DNA of 55,313 nucleotides, taken from the NCBI RefSeq assembly GCF_013911755.1, contig NZ_JACESP010000025.1:1-55313 (forward strand). The letters run 5' to 3'. The translations under genes and the position numbers were made by a program. The notes below the pieces were generated by a model, which was not told the origin of the DNA, did not search any database, and saw only the letters and a program-made list of their open reading frames with translations. Origin of the DNA: Sphingosinicella sp. (lineage in GTDB: Bacteria; Pseudomonadota; Alphaproteobacteria; Sphingomonadales; Sphingomonadaceae). Positions 16,039-23,717 of the stretch are shown piece after piece (position 1 is the stretch's first letter; each line of letters starts with the position of its first letter).

Positions 16039-16722
16039 ATGCTCATGGCAACCGACTCATCCCCGGCAGACGCGTTCGAGGCCCTCCGGCGCGAGGTGGC
16101 GCTGCTGCGCCGCGCGCTCGAAGGGCTTGCCGCCGAGCAGAAGGCGCAGCCCGATTACAGCGGCGCGCTCGCCGGCATCGGGGCGCGGATCAGGGAGCAG
16201 AACGGGGCACTCAGCGCCATGGCCGAGGCGCCGGCGTTTCAGCTGACGCCCGAGATGATGGCACAGCAGATCCTGCGCGCAAGCGAGCAGGTGCGGGCGC
16301 AGGACGCTCGGCTGCTCGGTCATGCGCAGCAGGGAATGACGAACGCGGCGCACCGGATGGAGGCAGTAGTGGAGAAGGTGAAAACTGCGCAGGAACAACG
16401 GCGGGCGCGGATTTTGGCGGCGGTCGTTGGAGCCCTGTTCGGCGTCATTATGGCTTCTATTGCGTGGATAATAATCGGATGGCGGCCAGGATCGAGAGAA
16501 TCCGAAACACCAGTTTCAACCGAGGTCTTGTACCAGCCTGCAGAGGTTTTCACTTGCGCGCCGACTTCAGCTTTTTATTCGGTGCAGGTCCGGGGCCCTA
16601 TACACTTTTCCTTGATTGGGGAGCCCGGCAAGGGGAGGTATTCTCCATCGATCAGCGGATCGCCTGAAAAGGTACCTTCCAATGTCACACCGGTCGAACT
16701 CGTATCGACCGCGTTGGCGTAA
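16039..16722 (+). pseudogene. Truncated DUF6118 gene downstream of traA
   Basis: The first 150 residues match the DUF6118 family that commonly follows traA in sphingomonad transfer regions: an N-terminal DAFEALRREVALLRRALEGL coiled-coil segment, a Gln/Ala-rich helix, and a transmembrane helix (ILAAVVGALFGVIMASIAWI split at about 133-155). Homology stops just after this helix (about nucleotide 16500). The rest of the frame has no family resemblance, and its last about 150 bp are antisense to the beta-helix gene. The missing C-terminal part marks a breakpoint that probably is the right-hand limit of the transfer block. It starts 4 bp after the traA stop (ATG 16039 or 16045). Confidence 0.62.
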
Positions 16723-17531
16723 AGTGCGAGATTCCGTCCGATGATGCGGCTGCCGCCTGTCGCATTGAGTGCTATGGGGCCACTTCGCAGGATGAGCGAG
16801 TCAGAGACGTAGAGTGTGGCCTTGTCTTCGGCGTAGAGGCCATCGTCGGCACTCCGGTCGACCGCAATGCGCGTGAGATGGGCTACACTGTCGTCGTACA
16901 CAGCAACCGCCGAGGAGTCGTTGCCACGGAATACACCCCGGTCCAGACGTAGATAGGCTCCTTCATACAGCCATGTCGCGACATGGCCGTCGAGGACCTG
17001 AAGATTCCGTACGTCCAGAATTGTGTCGCCGCGGCCAGTCAGACCCATTTTCTGATAGCGGCTGATGGATACGTTTCGTAATCGCACACGGCTATCGACT
17101 GCAAAAATACCGTGACCTTCATAAATGTCGTCTTCCTCGACATCGAAACGAAATCCGGTGATGACAAGGCCTTTGATCGTCACGTCGGCGTTGCGAAGAC
17201 CGATCGCTGTTGTCGGCAGTCCGGTGCTACCGTCAAGGATAGCTCCCTCTTCACCCTGGATTGTCAGACGCTTCCCATCGATGGCGGCAAACGCGCGCAC
17301 GATGATTTCCTTGTAAGGAAGGTCGCGATACGCGCGAGGCGTGTATACGCCCGCGCGCACGAGAACGGTGTCACCGTCCGCGGCCTTGTCGATGGCAGCT
17401 TGAATTGCTCCGTCGCCCGTGAAAGTGCAGCTCTTTGCCGTTGCATTTGCGGGGCAAGCAACAATTGTTGCAGCCAACGCGGGCCACGCTGCTCCAACAA
17501 GCAAAACCATGAACGCGAGCGTGACTTTCAT
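16575..17531 (-). CDS. Secreted right-handed beta-helix protein
   Basis: A 318-residue exported protein. A signal peptide (MKVTLAFMVLLVGAAWPALA) is followed by a pectate-lyase-like fold: repeated short beta rungs such as VTIKGLVITGF, VRLRNVSISR, LDVRNLQVLDG and ATLYVSDSLIL, with the family entry motif IQAAIDKAADGDTVLVRAGVY (residues about 42-62). Two Cys pairs near the ends could form disulfides. Such proteins bind or cleave polysaccharides or serve as structural adhesins; no catalytic triad can be assigned. It is divergent from the propeller-amidohydrolase gene, sharing a 199-bp promoter interval, and its 3' end overlaps the antisense tail of the broken DUF6118 frame. Confidence 0.8.
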   Translation of the reverse strand: MKVTLAFMVLLVGAAWPALAATIVACPANATAKSCTFTGDGAIQAAIDKAADGDTVLVRAGVYTPRAYRDLPYKEIIVRAFAAIDGKRLTIQGEEGAILDGSTGLPTTAIGLRNADVTIKGLVITGFRFDVEEDDIYEGHGIFAVDSRVRLRNVSISRYQKMGLTGRGDTILDVRNLQVLDGHVATWLYEGAYLRLDRGVFRGNDSSAVAVYDDSVAHLTRIAVDRSADDGLYAEDKATLYVSDSLILRSGPIALNATGGSRIIGRNLALYANAVDTSSTGVTLEGTFSGDPLIDGEYLPLPGSPIKEKCIGPRTCTE

Positions 17532-17730
17532 TCTTAATACATCCCATTGTTCCGCTCTATTGTGACGAATCCATTATCGCAGTTGAGGTGCGAACAGCTG
17601 TATAATCGGTGCTCCCCGATCACCGTTGATGCTGGAGTGGTGCGTGCATCGCACCGTGCGGAGCTCGGAATTGGGCTTGCCCACGGAACGTGGCAACGGT
17701 CAAACTGACGGAATCGGCTGTATTGCGTGG

Positions 17731-20700
17731 ATGAAGAGCATGAACAGATTCGTTGGAGCTTTGCTGGCCGTTGTGCTCGGTCTCGCACCGCAGGCCGGGG
17801 CGCAACCGCAGCGCTGGAACGTCGAGGAAACCGGCCAGCCGTACCGCGACGTGACGGTCTCGACGACCGAAGGCACGTGGATGAGCCTCGATGTCAGCCC
17901 CGACGGCAGGACCATCGCATTCGACATGCTTGGCGACATTTATGTGATCCCGGCGGCGGGAGGTGATGCACAGGCGCTCCACGCCGGCCCGGCGATGCAG
18001 CGCTCGCCCCGGTTCAGCCCGGACGGCACAAAGCTGCTCTATATCAGTGATGCGGACGGCGGCGACAATCTCTGGATTTCGAACGCGGACGGAAGCGCGC
18101 CCCGGCGTGTAACCGCGCAGACGGTCGAGAACGTGAACGGTCCGGCGTGGGGTGCGGACGGAAGTTTCGTTGCGGCTGCGAAGATGTATGCGGACGATCA
18201 CCGCCTGCACGGTTCCGAGCTTCGCCTGTGGGATCTTGGCGGCGGGTCGGGGCGCCTGCTCGTGCCCGCGCCGCAGAACACCGAAAACGTCCATGAGGCG
18301 AGCTTCTCTCCTGATAGGCGCTATCTCTACTACACGGAGAAAGTCTCACCGCCGACCGTGTCGCGCGTCTATATCGATGCCAATCACAGCAATTACGCGA
18401 TCATGCGCCGCGAACTGGAAACGGGTGCCACGGAGGAGCTGATTCGCGGCTTTGGAGGCGCGACGACGGCGGAACTGTCGCGCAACGGCAAACGGTTGGC
18501 GTTCGTCCGCAGGGTCGCGGACAAGACCGTGCTTTTCGCCTACGATGTGGAAACGCGCGAACAGCGACCCGTCTTCGACCGGCTCGACCGCGACGCCCAG
18601 GCCGATTTCATCGGTCAGGGCAATTACTACCCGCGTTACGGCTGGTTCCCGGACAACAGACATGTGGCGATCTGGGCGGGCGGCAAGCTGTGGAAGGTGG
18701 ACATGGATGGAGGCCTCGCTTCCGAAATTCCTTTTCGTGTCGTCCAGAATCACCGCGTTGTGGAACCTGTGCGCTTCACACATGACCTGGCACCGGAAGA
18801 ATTCACGGTGCGGGCGATCCGACAGCTTGCCGTATCGCGGGACGGCGCACTCTACTTCAACGCGCTCGGCCGTCTCTGGCGCAAGCAGGGAAATTCGGCG
18901 CCGCAGCGGCTCAGCCACGGTACGGCTCTGGAGTTCGAGCCGACCGTCTCGCCCGACGGGCGGCGTATCGCCTACGTGGAATGGGCGGACGAAACGGGCG
19001 GCGTCCTGAAACTCGCCGATGCCGATGGTAAAGCGGCCCGAACGCTGCTCGCATCCGGCGGCGTGCTGCGATCCCCCGCTTTTTCGCCCGATGGACGAAA
19101 GCTCGTCTACAAGATCGATTATGGTGATCGCTGCCTCGGCGGGCACCAATCGAAGCCCGGCCTCTACTGGATGAACCTGACGGACGGGCAGAGCCACTAC
19201 ATCGGCCCGCCCGGCAACGATCCGATGTTCGCGCCGGACGGCACGCGCGTTTACTACACGGTGGTTGCCTATGACGGTGAAAACACCGCCACAGCACTTG
19301 AAAGTGTAAACCTCGCCGGAGCGGACAAGCGCGTTCATGCGAAGACGCGCGATGCCGACACTTCGGAAATCCGCATCAGCCCGGATCTCAAATGGATCGC
19401 ATTTCGCGATCACCAGCAATACTGGATCACGGCTTACCGCGAGACGGGCATTCCCCTTGCGCTCTCGGCGGCGAGCCAAGAAACGCTCGCGAAGCGCCTC
19501 TCGGCGATCGGAGGCTATGCGCTGACCTGGGCGGGCGATTCCTCCCGAATCGTTTGGGCGATCGGCGAACGGATCGCTGCGGCATCGCCATCGGATGCGT
19601 TTTCCGCGGGCTGGACTCCGCTGCGTTCGGGAAGCCCGGTCGGACTCGTCGCGAAGTCCGACAGGCCTGCGGGCGAAATCGCGTTCGTGGGCGGGCGCAT
19701 CATCACCATGAAGGGCGAGGAGGTCATCGAGAACGGCACCGTTCTCGTACGCGGCAACCGGATTGCCGCCGTCGGTGCCGCTGCGGATGTGGCAGTACCG
19801 GCGTCTGCGAAGCTCATCAACATCGCGGGCAAGACCGTGATGCCGGGCCTTGTCGACATGCATGGGCATATCGACAATTGCTATTACACGTCTTCGGGGC
19901 TGATGCCGCAGAAGCAGTCCGCGCGCTATGCCGATCTCGCTTACGGCGTCACGACGAATTACGACCCTTACAGTTCGGAGCTCCCGACCTATTCGATGAG
20001 CGAAATGACGCGCACGGGTGATATGGTGGGCCCGCGTGCGATCGATTCCGGCCTCGTCGCGTTCGGGCGTTCAGGTAAAGGCGACAACGCTTACATACCA
20101 ATCACCGCATACGAGGATGCAGCCACGCTGATGGCTCGCAAGTCTGCACTCGGCGGGCAGATCGTGAAGAGCTACCGACAGCCGATGCGCAGCCAGCGCC
20201 AGATGCTGGTGAAAGCCGGCCGCGACGCAGGCGTGATGGTCGACGTCGAAGGCGAGAGTAGTTTCTACAACAACATCACGATGCTGACGGACGGTAACAC
20301 CAACCTTCAGCATAACATGCCGATCCCGAACTATTACGACGATGTGGTGCAGCTGATGGCGGGCGCCCGCGCCTCCCATACGCCAACGCTCGTTCTGCTG
20401 TTCGGCGAGCTTGCCGGAGAGAATTACTGGTATCAGCATAGCGATGTCTGGAAGGAGCCGAAGGCGCAGGCCTTCGTGCAGGTCACGACCAGCGGCTACA
20501 GCCCGCTTGGCGCCCCCTACGGTGCGCCTCCCTATGTGCGCGGCATGACGACGATTCACGCGGCGGAAGAGCTGTGGGACATTGGCTTCCGGTCGGTCGC
20601 CCGCTCGATGAAGCGCCTCGATGATGCCGGTGTGCGCGTAAATGTCGGCTCGCACGGACAGTTCTCGGGCCTCGCACAGCATTGGGAGATGTGGCTTCTG

Positions 20701-21021
20701 GCGCAGGGCGGCATGAGCAACCATCGGGTTCTTCGCGCCGCGACAATGAACGGCGCCGAGACGCTCGGGATCGACGGGCAGATCGGTTCGCTGGAACCCG
20801 GAAAGCTCGCCGACCTCATCGTCCTCGACGAGAACCCACTCTCCGATATCAGGAATACCAATAGCGTACGTTACACGATGGTGAACGGCCGCCTCTACGA
20901 TTCCTACGCAATGGATGAGATCGGCAACCGGCCGCGTCCGCGCGGCAAGTTTTTCTGGGAAGTCGGCGCGGCGCGCGGCGGCAATATCATCGACTGGAAA
21001 AGCGCGTGGGCACATCAATAG
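17731..21021 (+). CDS. Secreted TolB-like beta-propeller fused to an amidohydrolase
   Basis: A 1096-residue exported protein. After a signal peptide (about 1-25, ending QAGAQ) come about 600 residues of PD40/WD40-like repeats with recurring SPDGR(T/K) signatures (VSPDGRTIAFDMLGDIYVIP, FSPDGTKLLYIS, FSPDRRYLYY, VSPDGRRIAYVEW). An amidohydrolase domain (about 660-1080) follows with the metal motif H-G-H in VDMHGHIDNC and the closing LGIDGQIGSLEPGKLADLIV. This domain order is an established family in sphingomonads and Bacteroidetes, with predicted peptide or amide hydrolase activity in the periplasm; a substrate is not known. ATG 17731 or 17740 both leave an intact signal peptide; no strong ribosome site is visible. 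It is divergent from the beta-helix gene. Confidence 0.88.
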   Translation: MKSMNRFVGALLAVVLGLAPQAGAQPQRWNVEETGQPYRDVTVSTTEGTWMSLDVSPDGRTIAFDMLGDIYVIPAAGGDAQALHAGPAMQRSPRFSPDGTKLLYISDADGGDNLWISNADGSAPRRVTAQTVENVNGPAWGADGSFVAAAKMYADDHRLHGSELRLWDLGGGSGRLLVPAPQNTENVHEASFSPDRRYLYYTEKVSPPTVSRVYIDANHSNYAIMRRELETGATEELIRGFGGATTAELSRNGKRLAFVRRVADKTVLFAYDVETREQRPVFDRLDRDAQADFIGQGNYYPRYGWFPDNRHVAIWAGGKLWKVDMDGGLASEIPFRVVQNHRVVEPVRFTHDLAPEEFTVRAIRQLAVSRDGALYFNALGRLWRKQGNSAPQRLSHGTALEFEPTVSPDGRRIAYVEWADETGGVLKLADADGKAARTLLASGGVLRSPAFSPDGRKLVYKIDYGDRCLGGHQSKPGLYWMNLTDGQSHYIGPPGNDPMFAPDGTRVYYTVVAYDGENTATALESVNLAGADKRVHAKTRDADTSEIRISPDLKWIAFRDHQQYWITAYRETGIPLALSAASQETLAKRLSAIGGYALTWAGDSSRIVWAIGERIAAASPSDAFSAGWTPLRSGSPVGLVAKSDRPAGEIAFVGGRIITMKGEEVIENGTVLVRGNRIAAVGAAADVAVPASAKLINIAGKTVMPGLVDMHGHIDNCYYTSSGLMPQKQSARYADLAYGVTTNYDPYSSELPTYSMSEMTRTGDMVGPRAIDSGLVAFGRSGKGDNAYIPITAYEDAATLMARKSALGGQIVKSYRQPMRSQRQMLVKAGRDAGVMVDVEGESSFYNNITMLTDGNTNLQHNMPIPNYYDDVVQLMAGARASHTPTLVLLFGELAGENYWYQHSDVWKEPKAQAFVQVTTSGYSPLGAPYGAPPYVRGMTTIHAAEELWDIGFRSVARSMKRLDDAGVRVNVGSHGQFSGLAQHWEMWLLAQGGMSNHRVLRAATMNGAETLGIDGQIGSLEPGKLADLIVLDENPLSDIRNTNSVRYTMVNGRLYDSYAMDEIGNRPRPRGKFFWEVGAARGGNIIDWKSAWAHQ

Positions 21022-21062
21022 CCATCGTCGTTGAAGAACGAGTACCGTATCTGCCTGAATAG

Positions 21063-21242
21063 ACTGGTGGAGCGGCGCTGGTGCGCGGCGGGCGCCTTGA
21101 CGAAGCGGGGCCGGGCCACGGCTTCGGGCTTGCCATCGTCAGCGACCTGGTGCGCGCGACGGACGGTACGCTTGCGCTTGGCACCGGCCCGCTCGGCGGT
21201 CTTGAAGTCCGCCTCGCATGGCCGGTGGCGCGCGCCTCCTAG
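21063..21242 (+). pseudogene. C-terminal relic of a sensor histidine kinase
   Basis: The frame ending at the TAG 21240-21242 encodes about 59 residues that match the end of a histidine-kinase ATPase domain: a GGRLDEAGPGHGFGLAIVSDL stretch containing the G2 box (GHGFGLAIV) and a closing LEVRLAWPV strand. A stop codon in the same frame lies at 21060, and no dimerisation domain or N, D or F box is present, so at least 85% of the gene is gone. Its stop overlaps the convergent porin stop (shared CTAG), which suggests this end is ancestral and the DNA upstream replaced the rest. Confidence 0.72.
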
Positions 21243-22528
21243 AAGTTGACCAGGAAATTCAGACGCAGGCGGTTCTGCCAGTCGACGGGGCCGATGACGC
21301 CGTCCTTCTGCCGGTAGCGGTAGTAGGTGGCGTTGAGCACGAGGTTGTGCTGTGGCACGAAATCGATCGCGAGCGTGTGCTGCATGTAGTTCGTGCCGAT
21401 GTTTGTGTTGTCCTGGCTGAACGCCGCGAGCACGGCGTCGGTCTCCGCCTCGGCATAGCCGTAGGTGAAGCGCCAGTCGCCGGGCTTGCTGGCGCGGCCG
21501 ACGAGAAGGTCGACGCCGAAACCGGTGTCGGCATCGGTCGCCGCGCCATAGTTGTGAACATAGTCGCCGACGACACGCACCGGCCATTTTTCGCCGAGGC
21601 CGTTCCACGTGAGTGCGGCGATGACGTCGAGCAAGTTGAAGTCCGATAGGTAGCGCCCGCCTGCGAAGAGGTTTGAGCGGAAGTCGCCTGCGTCACCGCC
21701 CGCGACGCTGCGGAGGGCGTAGTCATAGTATCCGACCGCGAGTTCGGCCTGAATGGGCGCCGGGGGCGTCTGCACCGAGAGCTGGCCGCCGATCATGCGG
21801 CTGTCCGGCCCGGCGACGGATTCGTCGACGAGGAAGTAGAGCCCTGTCGCCTTCACCTTCACGCCGCCGAGATCGGCGGTGTACGCGGCGGACGCGCCCT
21901 GGGGGGAGACGTCGCCGTCCCACACGAGTTCGGTGCGCATGAACGGCTGCGGGATCTTGCCGAGGTGAACCTGGAGATCGCCGGGGGTGAGGCGGATATA
22001 GGCCTGATCGAGGCTGACCTGCAGATCATCGTCGAAGTTCGACAGCGTCATGTCGGTGGAGTTGGGATCGTCCGGGTCGCCCGTGGCGAGCTGGCCGCCG
22101 ACGGTGAGCCAGTCGTTCACCGCGTATGCGGCGCGCAGCCGCGCACGGAAGACGCCGCGATCCCGGTTTCGCGCGCCTGCGACGCCGAAATTGGATTCGT
22201 AGCGCACGCGCATGTCGCCCGAGAGGCTGAGGCGCGAGGGTTCGCTGCCGACGGGCGCTGCGGTCGTGACGATGGCGTTCGGTGCCGGGGCGGGCGCGGC
22301 TGCGACGGCGACCGGAGTTTCGCGCTGCTTCGCGAGTGCGCCTTCAAGCTCTGCGATGCGCGCCTGCGCGCGGGCCTGATCGGCGCGGAGCGCTTCGACC
22401 GCGGCTTTCAGCTCGGCGATGTCATCGGCAGGTGCGGCTGCCGCCGACACCGACGCTAATGCACTGCCCAATAGCAATGACGCGCCTACAAAACGGGAAG
22501 TTAAGGGGGTTCCTACTTTGAAAATCAT
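21239..22528 (-). CDS. Putative outer-membrane porin
   Basis: A 429-residue beta-barrel protein. The signal peptide runs to about residue 33 (ASVSAAAA). A short coiled coil follows (DIAELKAAVEALRADQARAQ, about 37-68), as in OprP/OprO-type porins and other trimeric porins, then an Ala/Pro linker and about 300 residues of alternating beta strands with Asp/Gly turns. The chain ends in a C-terminal Phe (LRLNFLVNF), the BAM-recognition signature. Such 'putative porin' proteins allow diffusion of small solutes. The promoter side contains a striking inverted repeat (22570-22630). It converges on the histidine-kinase relic. Confidence 0.85.
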   Translation of the reverse strand: MIFKVGTPLTSRFVGASLLLGSALASVSAAAAPADDIAELKAAVEALRADQARAQARIAELEGALAKQRETPVAVAAAPAPAPNAIVTTAAPVGSEPSRLSLSGDMRVRYESNFGVAGARNRDRGVFRARLRAAYAVNDWLTVGGQLATGDPDDPNSTDMTLSNFDDDLQVSLDQAYIRLTPGDLQVHLGKIPQPFMRTELVWDGDVSPQGASAAYTADLGGVKVKATGLYFLVDESVAGPDSRMIGGQLSVQTPPAPIQAELAVGYYDYALRSVAGGDAGDFRSNLFAGGRYLSDFNLLDVIAALTWNGLGEKWPVRVVGDYVHNYGAATDADTGFGVDLLVGRASKPGDWRFTYGYAEAETDAVLAAFSQDNTNIGTNYMQHTLAIDFVPQHNLVLNATYYRYRQKDGVIGPVDWQNRLRLNFLVNF

Positions 22529-22569
22529 TAGGCGTTCTTCTTTCTACCGATTTGATATTCGATTTGCCC

Positions 22570-22630
22570 ACGCGCGATAGCCAACAGTTCGGTGATACTG
22601 GGTTTCAGCAAACCGTCAGCTATCGCGCGT
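22570..22630. repeat. 12-bp inverted repeat between the porin and the secreted duplicated protein
   Basis: ACGCGCGATAGC (22570-22581) and GCTATCGCGCGT (22619-22630) are perfect inverted copies separated by 37 bp. The pair lies 42 bp upstream of the porin start, inside its likely promoter, and about 200 bp before the divergent gene. It could be a paired operator (dimer sites about five helical turns apart, centre to centre) or ends of a small mobile repeat. The 296-bp interval 22529-22824 holds no gene. Confidence 0.65.
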
Positions 22631-22824
22631 TTACTCCTAATCTCTTGCTCTCAAGTTTTAGCCCTCCAGCACTGGAGTTTAGGCTATCAGCATAACGGCT
22701 TGAACCGTAGGCTTGGTGCATTTTCGCGCAATGCGTTGATGAAAGGCTGGCGACAGGTTCCGCAAACTACACGTCTCTGCTCGTGTGCACATTTAGTGCC
22801 GTTCATTTATCGAAGGCAATTGCC

Positions 22825-23610
22825 ATGAGCGTTCTGCGAAAGCCGTTTTTCGATCTCCACAGGTTCTTCCTTGCCCTCTTCATTTTCGCTGTGCTCGCCC
22901 TTACCGGGTCGGAGGTGTATGCGGCGGGTCCCCAGCACCTCCTCATCACCTACAAGAGCACAGCGGCGAAGCGCCCTGCGTTTCGCCAATACCTGGAAGG
23001 CGCCGGAACCCAGCGTTTCGAAGCCCTGAAGAAGGCCGGCAAGATCGCGGACTACCAGTTCCTGTTCAACTGGTACAACGACACGCTGACGTGGGACGCG
23101 ATGGCAATCATCCAGTTCAAGGACTATGCCGACGTTGCGAAATGGAAAACGCTGGAGCGCACGTCGCCCGGCGGACTCGGCGCAAAAGGCCTTGCGCTCG
23201 GCGAGCCGGTCATCACCGTTTCCGCCGATCTCCTGTGGGAAGACGGCGTCGCCGCGCCGCCCGCCAGCGGCCGCGTATTCTACGTAATTCCGTATGAGTA
23301 TCGCGAACTCGCCGAATACAAGAAATACGTCGACGGGTACGTGATACCGCAAGTGCAAGGCTGGATGCGCGAGGGCATTCTCTCGCGCTACCGCATCTTC
23401 CTCAATCGCTATCCCGTCGGCGCCTCCTGGGATGCGCTGTTCGTATACGAGTACAAGGACATCGAATCCTTCGGAAAGCGCGAACCCACGATCACCAAGG
23501 TGCGCGAGCCGCTCCGCAAGGACCCCGAATGGGCCGCGCTCAACGCGATCAAGCAGCAGATCCGTGCCGAAAGCGAAAACATTATCGCGGACGATCTTGC
23601 CGGACGTTGA
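22825..23610 (+). CDS. Secreted protein with two dimeric alpha/beta-barrel-like repeats
   Basis: A 261-residue exported protein of no recognised family name. A signal anchor/peptide spans about 1-34 (ending SEVYAAG). The mature part is an internal duplication. Repeat one (about 37-115) contains GKIADYQFLFNWYNDTLTWD then AMAIIQFKDYADVAKW. Repeat two (about 145-225) contains EGILSRYRIFLNRYPVGASW then DALFVYEYKDIESFGK. The strand-helix-strand pattern resembles a ferredoxin-like ABM/dimeric alpha-beta-barrel fold, so two repeats could form one barrel. No catalytic residue can be assigned. The ATG at 22825 follows GAAGG. It is transcribed toward the downstream TonB receptor gene, from which it is separated by a terminator-like hairpin. 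Confidence 0.7.
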   Translation: MSVLRKPFFDLHRFFLALFIFAVLALTGSEVYAAGPQHLLITYKSTAAKRPAFRQYLEGAGTQRFEALKKAGKIADYQFLFNWYNDTLTWDAMAIIQFKDYADVAKWKTLERTSPGGLGAKGLALGEPVITVSADLLWEDGVAAPPASGRVFYVIPYEYRELAEYKKYVDGYVIPQVQGWMREGILSRYRIFLNRYPVGASWDALFVYEYKDIESFGKREPTITKVREPLRKDPEWAALNAIKQQIRAESENIIADDLAGR

Positions 23611-23684
23611 GTCTCGCACTGCCCTGCGACTGACAATTCACTGACAGCCGCAGCGGGGCGCGTGTCAGGTACATTCAGGCAGAT

Positions 23685-23712
23685 GCCCCTCGTCATCATA
23701 CGAGGGGCTTTT
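23685..23712 (+). terminator. Terminator-like hairpin that includes the receptor's ribosome site
   Basis: GCCCCTCGT (23685-23693), a 6-nt loop and ACGAGGGGC (23700-23708) form a perfect 9-bp stem followed by TTTT: a canonical intrinsic terminator. The only plausible ribosome site of the following TonB receptor, GAGGGG (23703-23707 region), lies in the 3' arm, 10 nt before its ATG at 23718. The same hairpin could therefore stop read-through from the upstream gene and block translation initiation. Confidence 0.72.
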
Positions 23713-23717
23713 CACCA

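Noticed and set aside
18346-19869. 507-codon minus-strand open frame
   Set aside because: It lies opposite the propeller domain of the secreted amidohydrolase and shows no domain of its own.
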